A DNA stretch of 64,000 nt from Myxococcales bacterium (GTDB taxonomy: Bacteria > Myxococcota > Myxococcia > Myxococcales > Myxococcaceae). The stretch spans positions 36,682 through 100,681 of the forward strand of contig JAUXRI010000315.1 in NCBI GenBank assembly GCA_030681895.1. Reading direction: 5' to 3'. How positions within the stretch are numbered: the stretch's first letter is position 1; each line of letters begins with the position of its first letter. The translations under genes and the position numbers were made by a program. The notes beneath the pieces are model-generated. The model searched no databases. It worked only from the letters and a program-made list of their open reading frames with translations, and had not been told where the DNA came from. Shown here one piece after another: positions 34,032 through 42,830 of this stretch.

Positions 34032-34748
34032 TCACACCTCGTGCTGTGCAGCGCTGCCGCCGCGGTGGGGCGTCTGTCGTTTGTCGGAGAGGATGTTGCC
34101 GTCACGCAGCGTCACCACGCGCTGGGCCCACGCCGCGACGTCATGCTCGTGGGTGACGAGCACCACGGTGATGTCCTTCAGCGCCGAGAGCAGCGTCATC
34201 ACCTCTTCGCTCGTCTTCGTGTCGAGCGCGCCGGTCGGCTCGTCAGCGAGGAGCAGGCTCGGCTTCGTCACCAGCGCGCGCGCGATGGCCACGCGTTGTT
34301 GTTGCCCGCCGGAGAGCTGGTTGGGCAGATGGTCGAGCCGGCTGCCGAGGCCGACCCGCTCGAGGGCGTCTTTCGCGCGCGCGTGGCGCTCCTTCGTGCC
34401 GACGCCTGAGTAGAGCAACGGCAGCTCGACGTTCTCGAGCGCCGACGTGCGGGAGAGCAGGTTGAAGTTCTGGAAGACGAAGCCGATGGTCTTGTTGCGC
34501 GTGTGGGCCAGCGCGGCCCGCGACTGTTGCGACACGTCCTGCCCGTCGAGCAGGTAGCGGCCTGCGGTGGGGCGGTCGAGGCAGCCGATGACGTTCATGA
34601 GCGTCGACTTGCCCGAGCCCGAGCTGCCCATGATGGCGACGAACTCGCCGCGCTCCACCGTGAGCGAGACGCCGCGCAGCGCGTGCACGTCGACATCGCC
34701 GAGCGAGAAGACGCGCGTGATGCCCTCGAGGGCCACCACGGAGGTCAT
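34032..34748 (-). CDS. MacB-type ABC transporter ATPase
   Basis: 238 residues. Walker A is GSSGSGKST, the Q-loop lies in FVFQNFNLL, the signature is LSGGQQQRVA, Walker B is LLLADEPTGALD, and the H-loop is VTHEHD. This is the LolD/MacB subfamily that partners with FtsX-type permeases. Six bases separate it from the permease and two from the adaptor gene, so the operon is compact. ATPase and permease are separate here, unlike in E. coli MacB where they are fused. Confidence 0.95.
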   Translation of the reverse strand: MTSVVALEGITRVFSLGDVDVHALRGVSLTVERGEFVAIMGSSGSGKSTLMNVIGCLDRPTAGRYLLDGQDVSQQSRAALAHTRNKTIGFVFQNFNLLSRTSALENVELPLLYSGVGTKERHARAKDALERVGLGSRLDHLPNQLSGGQQQRVAIARALVTKPSLLLADEPTGALDTKTSEEVMTLLSALKDITVVLVTHEHDVAAWAQRVVTLRDGNILSDKRQTPHRGGSAAQHEV

Positions 34749-34750
34749 CT

Positions 34751-35944
34751 TTAGAAGGCCCTCCGCATGCCGCCGCCCGTACTCGTGCCGCCCAGGCCGG
34801 TGGGCGGTTTCGGGCCGTCGCCGCCCGATTGTCTGTCGGTGATGACGAGCGCGCCGTCGCTGACGTCTCCCTGCACCACCGTCACCGTGCCGTCCGAGAG
34901 GCCCAGCGTCACCGGCACTGGCGTGGGTGTCTCGCCGTCGAGCACCCAGAGCAGGCGTTTGCCGGGCTCGGGCTTCGATACCTTGCGCATCAGCTCGGCG
35001 TCGGGCCGGAAGCGCAGCGCCGCGTTCGGCACCCGGAGCGCGTCGTCGGAGCGCGCGTAGATGAAGCTGACGTTGGCTGTCATGCCGGGACGGAGGAGGA
35101 GTTCATCGTTCGCGACGTCGATGACGGCGTCGTAGGTGACGACGTTCTGCACCACCTGCGGCGCGTAGCGGATCTGCCGGATGACGCCCTTGAAGACGCG
35201 GTTGGGGAAGGCGTCGACCGAGAAGCTGGCCTCCATGCCGTCGGCGAGCTTGCCGACGTCGGCCTCCGACACGTTGGTGTCGACCTGCATCTTCGAGAGG
35301 TTCTCGGCGATGGTGAAGAGCGTCGGCGCCTGCAGCGACGCGGCGACCGTCTGCCCAACGTCGACGGCGCGCGACACGACGGTGCCATCGATGGGCGAGG
35401 TGATGGTCGTGTACGCGAGGTTCACCTGGGACTGTTGGCGCGCGGCGCGGGCCTGCGCGAGTGACGCCTCGGCTGATTGGATGTTGGCCTGCGCGACCTC
35501 GACTTCCGCCTGCGCGCCTTCGAGGTCGGCGAGCGGCACCAGCTTCTGATCAGCCAGCACCTTCGAGCGCGCGAGCTTGCGTTGCGCGTCTTTGTCCTGC
35601 GCCTGCGCGCGCGTCAGGCCAGCGAGCGCCGCCTTCTCGTTCGCCGCGGCCATCGACACCTGCGCCTCGAAGAGCGACGGGTCGAGCTTCGCGAGCACCT
35701 GGCCTTTGGTGACCTTCGAGTTGAAGTCGGCGTTGAGCGTCTGGAGCCGGCCAGAGACCTGCGCGCCGACCTGCACGGTGACGGTGGCCGAGACGGTGCC
35801 GGTGGCGGTGACGCGGCCGATGACAGGGCCTTTGTCGACCTTGGTGGTGGTGTATTTCGGGGCGGAGCCGGACTTCTGGCCGCAGGCACAGAGCAGGACC
35901 AGCAGGGCGGTCGAAGCTCGACGGGCGAGAGTGGTGAGCAGCAT
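34751..35944 (-). CDS. MacA/RND-type membrane fusion protein (HlyD family)
   Basis: 397 residues with a lipobox (LLCACG). A lipoyl-like hybrid motif (GVVGAQVSGRL style, ATVTVQVGAQVSGRLQTL), a long coiled-coil hairpin (AANEKAALAGLTRAQAQDK ...), a beta-barrel domain and a Gly/Thr-rich tail (GGTSTGGGMRRAF) give a MacA-like adaptor. It is the first gene of the minus-strand operon MacA-MacB ATPase-permease-TolC. It links the inner-membrane pump and the outer duct. Confidence 0.94.
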   Translation of the reverse strand: MLLTTLARRASTALLVLLCACGQKSGSAPKYTTTKVDKGPVIGRVTATGTVSATVTVQVGAQVSGRLQTLNADFNSKVTKGQVLAKLDPSLFEAQVSMAAANEKAALAGLTRAQAQDKDAQRKLARSKVLADQKLVPLADLEGAQAEVEVAQANIQSAEASLAQARAARQQSQVNLAYTTITSPIDGTVVSRAVDVGQTVAASLQAPTLFTIAENLSKMQVDTNVSEADVGKLADGMEASFSVDAFPNRVFKGVIRQIRYAPQVVQNVVTYDAVIDVANDELLLRPGMTANVSFIYARSDDALRVPNAALRFRPDAELMRKVSKPEPGKRLLWVLDGETPTPVPVTLGLSDGTVTVVQGDVSDGALVITDRQSGGDGPKPPTGLGGTSTGGGMRRAF

Positions 35945-36003
35945 CTGCGAGGAGATCTACACCCGCCGCGCCAAAAGGTTGGGTGCCGTTCTTCGGCTGG
36001 CCC

Positions 36004-36861
36004 TCACTCTTTGTCGAGGTCGCGGTCCCACACCTGCGTCGCCGCGCCGCCCGGCAGGTCTCTCAACCGGTCAGCCAGCACCTGCGCGATGGCGACGGAG
36101 CGGTGCTTTCCACCCGTGCACCCAATCGCCACCGTCAGGTACGCCTTCCCTTCCTTCTGGTAGCGCGGGAGCAGGAACTCGAGCAGGTCGGCGACGTGAT
36201 CGAGGAACACCCAGGTGTCCGGCCGGTCGATGACGTACGCCGAGACCCGCGCGTCTTTTCCAGTGAAGGCCTTCAGCTCGGGCACGAAGTAGGGGTTCGG
36301 GAGGAAGCGCACGTCGAACACCAGGTCAGCGTTGCTGGGCACGCCGTACTTGAAGCCGAACGACATCACGGTGAGGGCGAGCTCGGTGCCGGCGGCGTGG
36401 CCGAAGCGCGCGATGACCTGCCGCCGCAGCTCGTGCACCGTCATCGTCGAGGTGTCGAGCACGTGCTCCGCCGCTTCACGCAGCTCTTTGAGCATCGAGC
36501 GCTCGGTCGCGAGCCCATCGGCGACGGTGCCGCGGCCCGACAGTGGGTGGCGCCGCCGCGTCTCGGAGTACCGCCTCGTCAACGACTCGTCGGACGCGTC
36601 GAGGAAGAGCACCTGCACGTCGTGACCCGCGCGGCGCGCCTCATCGAGCACCTTCGGCGTGTCTTTGAGGTACTCGCCCTCGCGCACGTCGATGACGAAG
36701 GCGAGGCGCTGGTGCGAGCCGCCGAACTCCGTCACCTTGAGGAGCAGCGGCGCAGGCAGGTTGTCGACGCACGAGAAGCCCGAGTCCTCGAGCGCGCGAA
36801 TGGCGGTCGTCTTGCCCGCGCCCGACATGCCCGTGATGACCACGATGTGCTTCGACGACAT
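36004..36861 (-). CDS. rapZ: RNase adapter/nucleotide-binding protein RapZ
   Basis: 285 residues, the normal RapZ/YvcJ size. The Walker A is GMSGAGKTTA at residues 11-20, CVDNLPAPLL follows, and DVQVLFLDASDE, RRRHPLS and the C-terminal IGCTGGKHRSVAIA are family-diagnostic. RapZ binds metabolites and guides RNA turnover in gamma-proteobacteria; in other phyla its role is less clear. I start at ATG 36861; the GTG 36873 extension lacks family support. Confidence 0.95.
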   Translation of the reverse strand: MSSKHIVVITGMSGAGKTTAIRALEDSGFSCVDNLPAPLLLKVTEFGGSHQRLAFVIDVREGEYLKDTPKVLDEARRAGHDVQVLFLDASDESLTRRYSETRRRHPLSGRGTVADGLATERSMLKELREAAEHVLDTSTMTVHELRRQVIARFGHAAGTELALTVMSFGFKYGVPSNADLVFDVRFLPNPYFVPELKAFTGKDARVSAYVIDRPDTWVFLDHVADLLEFLLPRYQKEGKAYLTVAIGCTGGKHRSVAIAQVLADRLRDLPGGAATQVWDRDLDKE

Positions 36862-36940
36862 GCGGGCGCACACTACTCAATGTTCGTCAGGCGTCACGGA
36901 GCCCTTTCGAATCGGGCCCGGGTCGCGGAAGAAGTGGCCC

Positions 36941-37438
36941 GTGGCGAGTCGCACGAAGGTACCGGAGCCGGTCGCAGCCCTCACGCGTGGGGTTTTCGCG
37001 TTGGCGAAGACGAAGCGGAAGCGCTTCCTCTGGTGCGCGTGGTGGACCGGCGAGCCGACCGCGAAGCCGTTCCGGCCGCCGGATGCGTGGGGTGGCGGCG
37101 CGTTCACGAGGGAAGAGGCCCAGGCGCTCGCCGAGAAGGCGGCTGGCCGTGCGCTCTCGCCGGTCGACGACCACTGGGCCGGCGCATGGAAGCGGAAGCT
37201 CGCGGGGCTCGAGCCGTTTCCGAAGCACACCGTGCGAGTTCCCAGCGTTGACCGGCCGGTGGACCCGTTCGTCGTCCTCGGGCTGACCGGTGACGCGACG
37301 CTCGCCGAGGTGAAGCTCGCGTTCCGGAAGAAGGCGCTCGAGCATCACCCCGACCAGGGCGGCAGCGCGGAGTCGTTCATCGCGGCGCGCAAGGCGTACG
37401 AGTCCATCGCGAAAAGGCGCGCGCGTCGGTCACGTTGA
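36941..37438 (+). CDS. J-domain (DnaJ-like) protein
   Basis: About 165 residues. The C-terminal 60 residues form a J-domain: DPFVVLGLTGDATLAEVKLAFRK, the HPD motif in ALEHHPDQGG, and AARKAYESI. The N-terminal region has FLWCAWWTGEPTAK and a helical AQALAEKAAGR stretch that is not a known domain. The GTG start at 36941 is chosen as the first plausible start after the divergent rapZ promoter region; the exact start is uncertain. It probably stimulates an Hsp70. Confidence 0.8.
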   Translation: MASRTKVPEPVAALTRGVFALAKTKRKRFLWCAWWTGEPTAKPFRPPDAWGGGAFTREEAQALAEKAAGRALSPVDDHWAGAWKRKLAGLEPFPKHTVRVPSVDRPVDPFVVLGLTGDATLAEVKLAFRKKALEHHPDQGGSAESFIAARKAYESIAKRRARRSR

Positions 37439-37459
37439 GCGCGGCGTCATCGTGCCAGT

Positions 37460-37975
37460 CTACGGACAGCTGCAGGAACCCTCGAGCGGACCGGAGCGCC
37501 CCAGGCACTGTCTGCCGCCGACACACTCAGCGTTGGAGAAGCACTGTTCACGACACGTCCCAATGAGCAGCGCACAGCCAATCGCGTTTCCGATGCGGTC
37601 GCGAGCACACCGCAAGGGTGGACCCTTCGTCGTGCAACCCGTCGCGTCTTCGCTATCACTCTTGATTCGAAAGCAACTCTCGCCAATTCCAGCGCGACAA
37701 ATCTTGCTCCCGGTTTGCGCGTTGAAGAGCTGACAGTCGTTGCTGAAACACTGAGCGTCGTACTCACAGTTTCGTCCGCCTTTCACACTGCCATCCTTCA
37801 GGCAGGTGTCGAGAGAACGCCCCTCCTCGCGACCACAGAAGAAGCCGCTGACACAGGCGTCGCGGCCCTTTGCCTTGCAGCATCCTGCGCCTGCGGCACT
37901 GAGGGGATCGCACTTCTCTTCGCTGGTTCCGCCGCAGGAGGTCAGGATGAGTACGGCGCAGATGATGGTTCGCAT
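37460..37975 (-). CDS. Cys-rich lipoprotein of atypical base composition
   Basis: 171 residues with lipobox LTSC. The mature part has about 20 Cys in pairs (AGCCKAKG, CVSGFFC, CSNAECVGGRQC-like spacing), similar to EB-like Cys modules of secreted proteins. The gene is visibly lower in GC than the genes on both sides, pointing to transfer or a non-optimised secreted protein. Function unknown. It lies between the J-domain gene and recF. Confidence 0.8.
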   Translation of the reverse strand: MRTIICAVLILTSCGGTSEEKCDPLSAAGAGCCKAKGRDACVSGFFCGREEGRSLDTCLKDGSVKGGRNCEYDAQCFSNDCQLFNAQTGSKICRAGIGESCFRIKSDSEDATGCTTKGPPLRCARDRIGNAIGCALLIGTCREQCFSNAECVGGRQCLGRSGPLEGSCSCP

Positions 37976-38145
37976 GCGTTGCCTCGAGTGACGCGGAAGA
38001 CCGCGTTGATGGAGAGACCTGAATTGCCCTGCCTCGTCCTCTGAGTGGCATCAGCTCCCCGCCATTTTGAAAGCTCCGGTCGAATGCTGCGTTCAGGACA
38101 GGGGACGAGGCGCCCGACTCGATCGTGAGACGGCGGGCTCGCCGT

Positions 38146-39261
38146 TCAGGTCGAGCTCGGCGTCACCGCGCCCTTGCGAACGCTCAACCACGTCGTCTCG
38201 GGCCCCGCGGCGCGGCGCACCAGCTCGGCGTCGGTCGTCGTCAGCAACGTCTGCGCGCCCGACTCGGCGAGGTACTTCATCAAGAACGCGTTGCGCTCGG
38301 GGTCGAGCTCGCTCGAGACGTCGTCGAGCAACAGCATCGGCAAGAAGCCGTTGGTGGCGTTGAGGTTTTCAATCTCGGCCACCTTCCACGCGATGACGAG
38401 CGCGCGCGACTGGCCCTGCGAGGCGTATTGACGGGCTGCGTGTTCTCCGAGCGAGACGTCGAGGTCGTCGACGTGGGGGCCGACCGAGGTGTGGCCGCGC
38501 TCCAGGTCTCGCACCAGTCGCACGTCGAGCGCCTTCGACAGCGCCGCCTGCAGGTCGGCCTCAGAGGCCGTGGCGAAGTCGAGCTCGAGGTGTGACGGCT
38601 CGTAGACGAACGACGCCTTCGCTTCGATGCGGCCGATGCTCCCGAACGCGGCCTGCGCGCGCGGCACCACCTCGGCGAGCAGCGCACGACGTCGCACCAG
38701 CAACCGCGCGCCGACGCGTGAGAGCGTCTCGTTCCACACCGTGAGGTGCGAGTGCGGAGCGTCTTCCTTGAGCAATCGGTTCCGGCTCTTGAGCGCCTTC
38801 GCGTACTCGCGGCTCTCCTGCAGGTAGGCGGGGAAACGGTTGAAGACGCTCCGATCGAGGAACGCGCGCCGGCCGTCGGGCCCGCCCTTCACGATGGACA
38901 GGTCGTCAGGCGTGAAGGCCACCACCGAGACGCCGCCGAAGTACGACTCGACCGACGCCGCGCGTTTGCCATCGACGGTGGCGGAGCGCGTGCCGTGTGA
39001 CACTTCGACCGCGATGGTGCGCTCGGCCCCGTTGAGCAGCCAGCGCCCTTCGACGCGCGCGTGGCCTTTGCCGAATTGCACCAACTCCTTGAGCGTGTTG
39101 GCGCGCAGGGGCTTGAGCGTCGCGAGGTAGTAGAGCGCCTCGAGCAGGTTGGTCTTTCCCTGGCCATTCTCTCCCACCGCGATGGTCGTGCGCGACGACG
39201 GCGTCACCGTCACCTGGTCGAGGTTGCGGAAGGACTCGCAGGAAAGGGACAGCAGACGCAC
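38146..39261 (-). CDS. recF: DNA replication and repair protein RecF
   Basis: 371 residues, normal for RecF. Walker A GENGQGKTN (about 30-38), FTPDDLSIVKGGPDGRRAFLDR, the signature SQGQSRALVIAWKVAE and Walker B MLLLDDVSSELD are all present. It is an SMC-like ATPase that loads RecA at gaps through RecOR. The start is GTG 39261. The gene stands outside any visible dnaA-dnaN-gyrB cluster. Confidence 0.95.
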   Translation of the reverse strand: MRLLSLSCESFRNLDQVTVTPSSRTTIAVGENGQGKTNLLEALYYLATLKPLRANTLKELVQFGKGHARVEGRWLLNGAERTIAVEVSHGTRSATVDGKRAASVESYFGGVSVVAFTPDDLSIVKGGPDGRRAFLDRSVFNRFPAYLQESREYAKALKSRNRLLKEDAPHSHLTVWNETLSRVGARLLVRRRALLAEVVPRAQAAFGSIGRIEAKASFVYEPSHLELDFATASEADLQAALSKALDVRLVRDLERGHTSVGPHVDDLDVSLGEHAARQYASQGQSRALVIAWKVAEIENLNATNGFLPMLLLDDVSSELDPERNAFLMKYLAESGAQTLLTTTDAELVRRAAGPETTWLSVRKGAVTPSST

Positions 39262-39318
39262 GACGACGTCCCTACGAGAACAGGCGCGCGGTTGCACGCC
39301 GAACGCCACCGAGGCGCA

Positions 39319-39888
39319 TCACCACCACGCGTGCGAGACCCAGACCGAGGCGCCGAGCGCGAGCGTCCGGGTCGGGTTGAAGGGGACGAAGGGGCCGCCG
39401 CCGGAAGGCCCGAGCGTAAAACCTGGCGAGAACTCCGCGGAGAGCTGCAGCCCCTTTCGCTTCACCTCTTCCTCGGAGCGCTTCCCGGGAGACCACGAGA
39501 ACCGAAAGGGGAAGAGGGCCGCCACGCTGAAGCCCTGGTGCGTCGCGAGCGCGGGAGCCCCGAGCGTGGCCAGCTCGGCGCCAACGCCAAGGAGCACGTG
39601 GTCTCCCCACGATGCGGCGACGCCGAGGCCGCCCTGGAACAACGCGCCGAAGACGACCGTCGTTCCCGCGCCAACTCGAACGAGCAGGGAGAGCCGGTCA
39701 CCGAGCAACAGTCCCAGCTCACCCTTGAACGCGAGGCCTCCACCCGCGGCGCCACCGAGGGCGCCAGAGGCTCCCCCGCCGACCGAGGCGTGAAGGCGGG
39801 GTCGGCTGCGTTGCGACGCCACCTCGTCAGCGTGTGCGTCGAGGGACGAAGACTCGGCGGCCAGCACCATCAGAAGAACTGCAACCAT
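39319..39888 (-). CDS. Secreted beta-barrel-like hypothetical protein
   Basis: 189 residues from ATG 39888. A signal peptide is followed by repeated Gly-rich amphipathic beta strands (GASGALGGAAGGGLAFKGELGLLLG, LSLLVRVGAGTTVVFGALF), ending in WVSHAWW with the terminal aromatic residues typical of outer-membrane beta-barrels. No family name is assigned. It precedes recF on the same strand by 57 bases. Confidence 0.75.
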   Translation of the reverse strand: MVAVLLMVLAAESSSLDAHADEVASQRSRPRLHASVGGGASGALGGAAGGGLAFKGELGLLLGDRLSLLVRVGAGTTVVFGALFQGGLGVAASWGDHVLLGVGAELATLGAPALATHQGFSVAALFPFRFSWSPGKRSEEEVKRKGLQLSAEFSPGFTLGPSGGGPFVPFNPTRTLALGASVWVSHAWW

Positions 39889-39955
39889 GGTTCAGCTCCA
39901 ACGCGCTCCGGCCTTGTCCTGAAGTGTGTGGCGCCGCTCAGCGTATTCCGGTTCG

Positions 39956-41005
39956 TCAGGGCCTGTAGAACTCGAACTCGGAAACGCCCGCACCCGCAGC
40001 GGCGGCCCAGACTGGGCTGAACCGAACCGCCGCGACGCCCGAGGAGGCGATCGGGAATTCGTAGACCCACCGACCACGGTCGTCGAAGACGATGTTCTCG
40101 GACACGAGCACGGCGCCGTTGTTCGAGAGCAGCTCGAGTCGACCCGTCAGAAGTTCGCCGAGAAGGTTCACCTGGCTGCCGCGAATCACGAGGCCGTTGA
40201 TCAACCTCGGCGCAAAGGCGACCTGCACCCACTCGGGAGCGCAGCACCAGGCGTTCGCTGTTGCCGAGCAGCCGGGCTGACTGCGCCACATCGTGTTCAG
40301 GTTCGAATCGATGACGTTGGTGGGTGAGAAGCCGCTGGCCGAACTCGACGCAGTCGTCGTGGTGCCGCCCAGGTTGAGCCGCTGCCCTGAGCCCGGGTAG
40401 CCGCCGTCGGGCAAGAAGGTCTGGCTCGCGATTCCCTGGAATGCGGCCTGGTCGCAGACGGCGGCACCGCCACCTGCGGTTCCACCACCCGCGGTTCCTC
40501 CCGCGGCCGTTCCACCGGCGGAGCTCCCACCACCCAGCGGAAAGCCGCCCCCGATGGGGAAGCCGCCACCAACCGCAGTTCCGCCTCCGGTAGCCGAGCC
40601 ACCCGCAGCTGAGCCGCCCGCGGCCGTTCCACCAGCGGAGCTCCCACCACCCAGCGCAAAGCCGCCCCCGATGGCGAAGCCGCCACCAACCGGCGTTCCG
40701 CCTCCGGTAGCCGAGCCCCCCGCAGCTGAGCCCCCCGCAGCTGAGCCACCCGCAGCTGAGCCGCCCGCAGCCGAGCCGCCCGCAGCTGAGCCGCCCGCAG
40801 CTGAGCCCGCAGCCGTGCCACCGCCGGCAGCGACGCACAGACCGAGACCGCGCTGGCAGCGGAAACCCTCCTGCGCGCACCCTCCATCGCCCTCACACGC
40901 GAACGCGACGTCAGGGAGCTGGGCACAGGTGCAGCTCGACCAGACCTCGATCACCACCACCGCGAGCGCCATGCGGAACACTGCTCCGGAAGGAAAGGCG
41001 CGCAT
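39956..41005 (-). CDS. Discoidin (F5/8 type C)-like lipoprotein with Gly/Ala repeats
   Basis: 349 residues. A signal segment (LAVVVIEVWSSC) precedes a Cys-containing part (CEGDGGCAQEGFRC) and about 110 residues of GGSAA/GGGFPLGGGS repeats. The C-terminal 150 residues have NVIDSNLNTMWRS, NGLVIRGSQV, RGRWVYEFPI and VSEFEFYRP, the ligand-binding jelly-roll of discoidin/F5-8C domains. The domain probably binds sugars or surface polymers. ATG 41005 or 40972 may be the start. The repeat contains a 117-base tandem duplication. Confidence 0.85.
   Translation of the reverse strand: MRAFPSGAVFRMALAVVVIEVWSSCTCAQLPDVAFACEGDGGCAQEGFRCQRGLGLCVAAGGGTAAGSAAGGSAAGGSAAGGSAAGGSAAGGSAAGGSATGGGTPVGGGFAIGGGFALGGGSSAGGTAAGGSAAGGSATGGGTAVGGGFPIGGGFPLGGGSSAGGTAAGGTAGGGTAGGGAAVCDQAAFQGIASQTFLPDGGYPGSGQRLNLGGTTTTASSSASGFSPTNVIDSNLNTMWRSQPGCSATANAWCCAPEWVQVAFAPRLINGLVIRGSQVNLLGELLTGRLELLSNNGAVLVSENIVFDDRGRWVYEFPIASSGVAAVRFSPVWAAAAGAGVSEFEFYRP
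40504..40737 (-). repeat. Tandem 117-bp in-frame duplication plus 15-bp repeats
   Basis: 40504-40620 and 40621-40737 are about 95% identical, 39 codons each, and lie inside the Gly/Ala region of the discoidin-like gene. A further run of GGSAA-encoding 15-base units follows to about 40806. The high identity indicates a recent slippage or recombination event. Confidence 0.85.
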
Positions 41006-41161
41006 GGTCGAAGCCTCATCATGTCACCGCTCGAGCCTCGTCGCTCACACCTGAACTGCCATCCACCGACTGGCACTCGAACGAGGACTCACGTGGCGAT
41101 TCCCGGCCCCGTGTCTTCATCGCCACCGAGGGGCAAACGCCGAGTGAGGCGCGCTCCGGCG

Positions 41162-42712
41162 TCACGGCGGGGGAGCAAACGAGCGCACCCGCTTCACCAG
41201 CGCCTGCACGACCTCCGGCTGCGACGCGAGGTCGGGGTTCGCGGGCATCAACGGGCTCTTCCCCACGGCCGCGCCGCCTTCGACGATGACCTTCGCGAGT
41301 TGCTCGTCGGTGACGCTCTTCTGCCACTCACCGTCGACGTACGCGCGCGGGTGCGGGTTCAGCGCCTTTGCGGTCTCGGTCTCTGCCCGGCCATCGAGGC
41401 CGTGACAGCTCGCGCACAGCCCCTCGAAGAGCGCGGCGGCTTTCGCCTCGGGTGAGTTCGCGACGACGGGCGCGGGAGTCGGCGCGACCGACGGCAGCTC
41501 CACCGGGCCCGGCGCGTCGACGTTCGCGCCTTGCGCCATCCACGCTCCCACCAGGTCTCGCTCGGCCTGCGTGATGCCGGTGAGGTTTCCCAGCGGCATC
41601 GTCTTCGTGGCGACCGCGCGCAGGTAGATGCGCTCGGCGTGCTGGCCAATCTGCGCCTTCGTCTCGAGCATGATGCCCTGCGGAGGCGCGAGGAACATCG
41701 CGGTGCCGGGCTTCGCGGCGTGGCACGAGACGCAGCGCGATTGAATGACGCTGTTCACCGTCGCGAACGAGACGGGCTTCGCGCTCGCGTACTGCTCGAG
41801 GCCGGGCAGCGACTCCTTCCCGGGCATGGTGAGGAAGACGAACGCGCCGAGCGAGGTGGCCAGCGACGCGAACACGACCGGGTGCGTCCTGGCGCGGAAG
41901 TTCATCGCGTACTTGAGCGACATCCCGAAGATGAAGAGAACGATGACCACCACCCACGCGTGCGCGTGCCCGTACGTCGAGGGGAAGTGGTTCGACAACA
42001 TCGTGAAGAGCACTGGAAACGTCAGGTAGTGGTTGTGAACGCTCCGGCCCTTCGCGCGCACGCCGTACGACGGGTCGACCGGCTTCCCTGCCTGCGTCGC
42101 GGCGATCATGTGCCGCTGCGAGGGAATGATGCGGAAGAAGACGTTCGCCGCCATCAGGGTGCCGATGGTCGCGCCCAACTGCAGAAACGCGCCGCGGCCC
42201 GAGAAGACGTGCGTCAGCGCGTACGCGAGGCCCGCGAGCAGGCTTAGACCCACAACGCCGAAGAGCCGGTTGTCTTTCGAGAGCGGGGTGAGCCAGAGCA
42301 GCTCGTAGACGATCAGCGCCGCCGGCAGCAGCCCGAGGCTGATCAGCGTCGCCTGCGTCTGGGTGAGGTCGCGCACGCTCGAGTCGATGAGGAACGACGC
42401 GCCGCTCGCGTAGTAAACGACGCACAACAGCGTGAAGCCCGAGAGCCACGTCGTGTAGCTCTCCCACTTGAACCAGTGGAGCTGCGCCGGCAGCTCGTTC
42501 TGCGCGAGCGACTTGCGTTTGACGACTTCATAGAAGCCGCCCGAGTGCGTCATCCACAGCTCGCCCACGACGGTGCCTTCGCGGGGCTTCGTCGGCGCGG
42601 TGAGGTGGCTGTCGAGCCACATGAAGAGGAAAGAATCACCGACCCACATGATGGCGGCGATGACGTGCACCCAGCGCACGATGAGGTTGAGCCACTCGAG
42701 GACGATGGTCAT
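41162..42712 (-). CDS. PuuD-like membrane protein with two c-type cytochrome motifs
   Basis: 516 residues. About seven or eight membrane helices occupy residues 8-295, beginning VRWVHVIAAIMWVGDSFLFMW, characteristic of the urate hydroxylase PuuD (DUF989). The C-terminal part contains two heme-binding sites, CVSCH (327-331) and CASCH (433-437), each with a downstream Met (KTMPLGN, SPLMPAN). Known PuuD oxidises urate to 5-hydroxyisourate and passes electrons to the respiratory chain. No other purine catabolism gene is visible nearby, so the substrate should be regarded as unproven. Confidence 0.88.
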   Translation of the reverse strand: MTIVLEWLNLIVRWVHVIAAIMWVGDSFLFMWLDSHLTAPTKPREGTVVGELWMTHSGGFYEVVKRKSLAQNELPAQLHWFKWESYTTWLSGFTLLCVVYYASGASFLIDSSVRDLTQTQATLISLGLLPAALIVYELLWLTPLSKDNRLFGVVGLSLLAGLAYALTHVFSGRGAFLQLGATIGTLMAANVFFRIIPSQRHMIAATQAGKPVDPSYGVRAKGRSVHNHYLTFPVLFTMLSNHFPSTYGHAHAWVVVIVLFIFGMSLKYAMNFRARTHPVVFASLATSLGAFVFLTMPGKESLPGLEQYASAKPVSFATVNSVIQSRCVSCHAAKPGTAMFLAPPQGIMLETKAQIGQHAERIYLRAVATKTMPLGNLTGITQAERDLVGAWMAQGANVDAPGPVELPSVAPTPAPVVANSPEAKAAALFEGLCASCHGLDGRAETETAKALNPHPRAYVDGEWQKSVTDEQLAKVIVEGGAAVGKSPLMPANPDLASQPEVVQALVKRVRSFAPPP

Positions 42713-42830
42713 GCGGTGGGGCCGTCATAGCCGAGTCGCGAGCCGAGTCAGCGATTCCCCCGTCTCGGGTCCTCGGTTGGTCCCCGGTGGGGTTCTTGAA
42801 TGCCGTGCCGCGCTCGGTTCTGGTTCGACG

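Noticed and set aside
34032..35944. MacA and MacB considered as an antibiotic-specific exporter
   Set aside because: The sequence shows only the pump type; no resistance or biosynthetic neighbour allows a substrate to be named.
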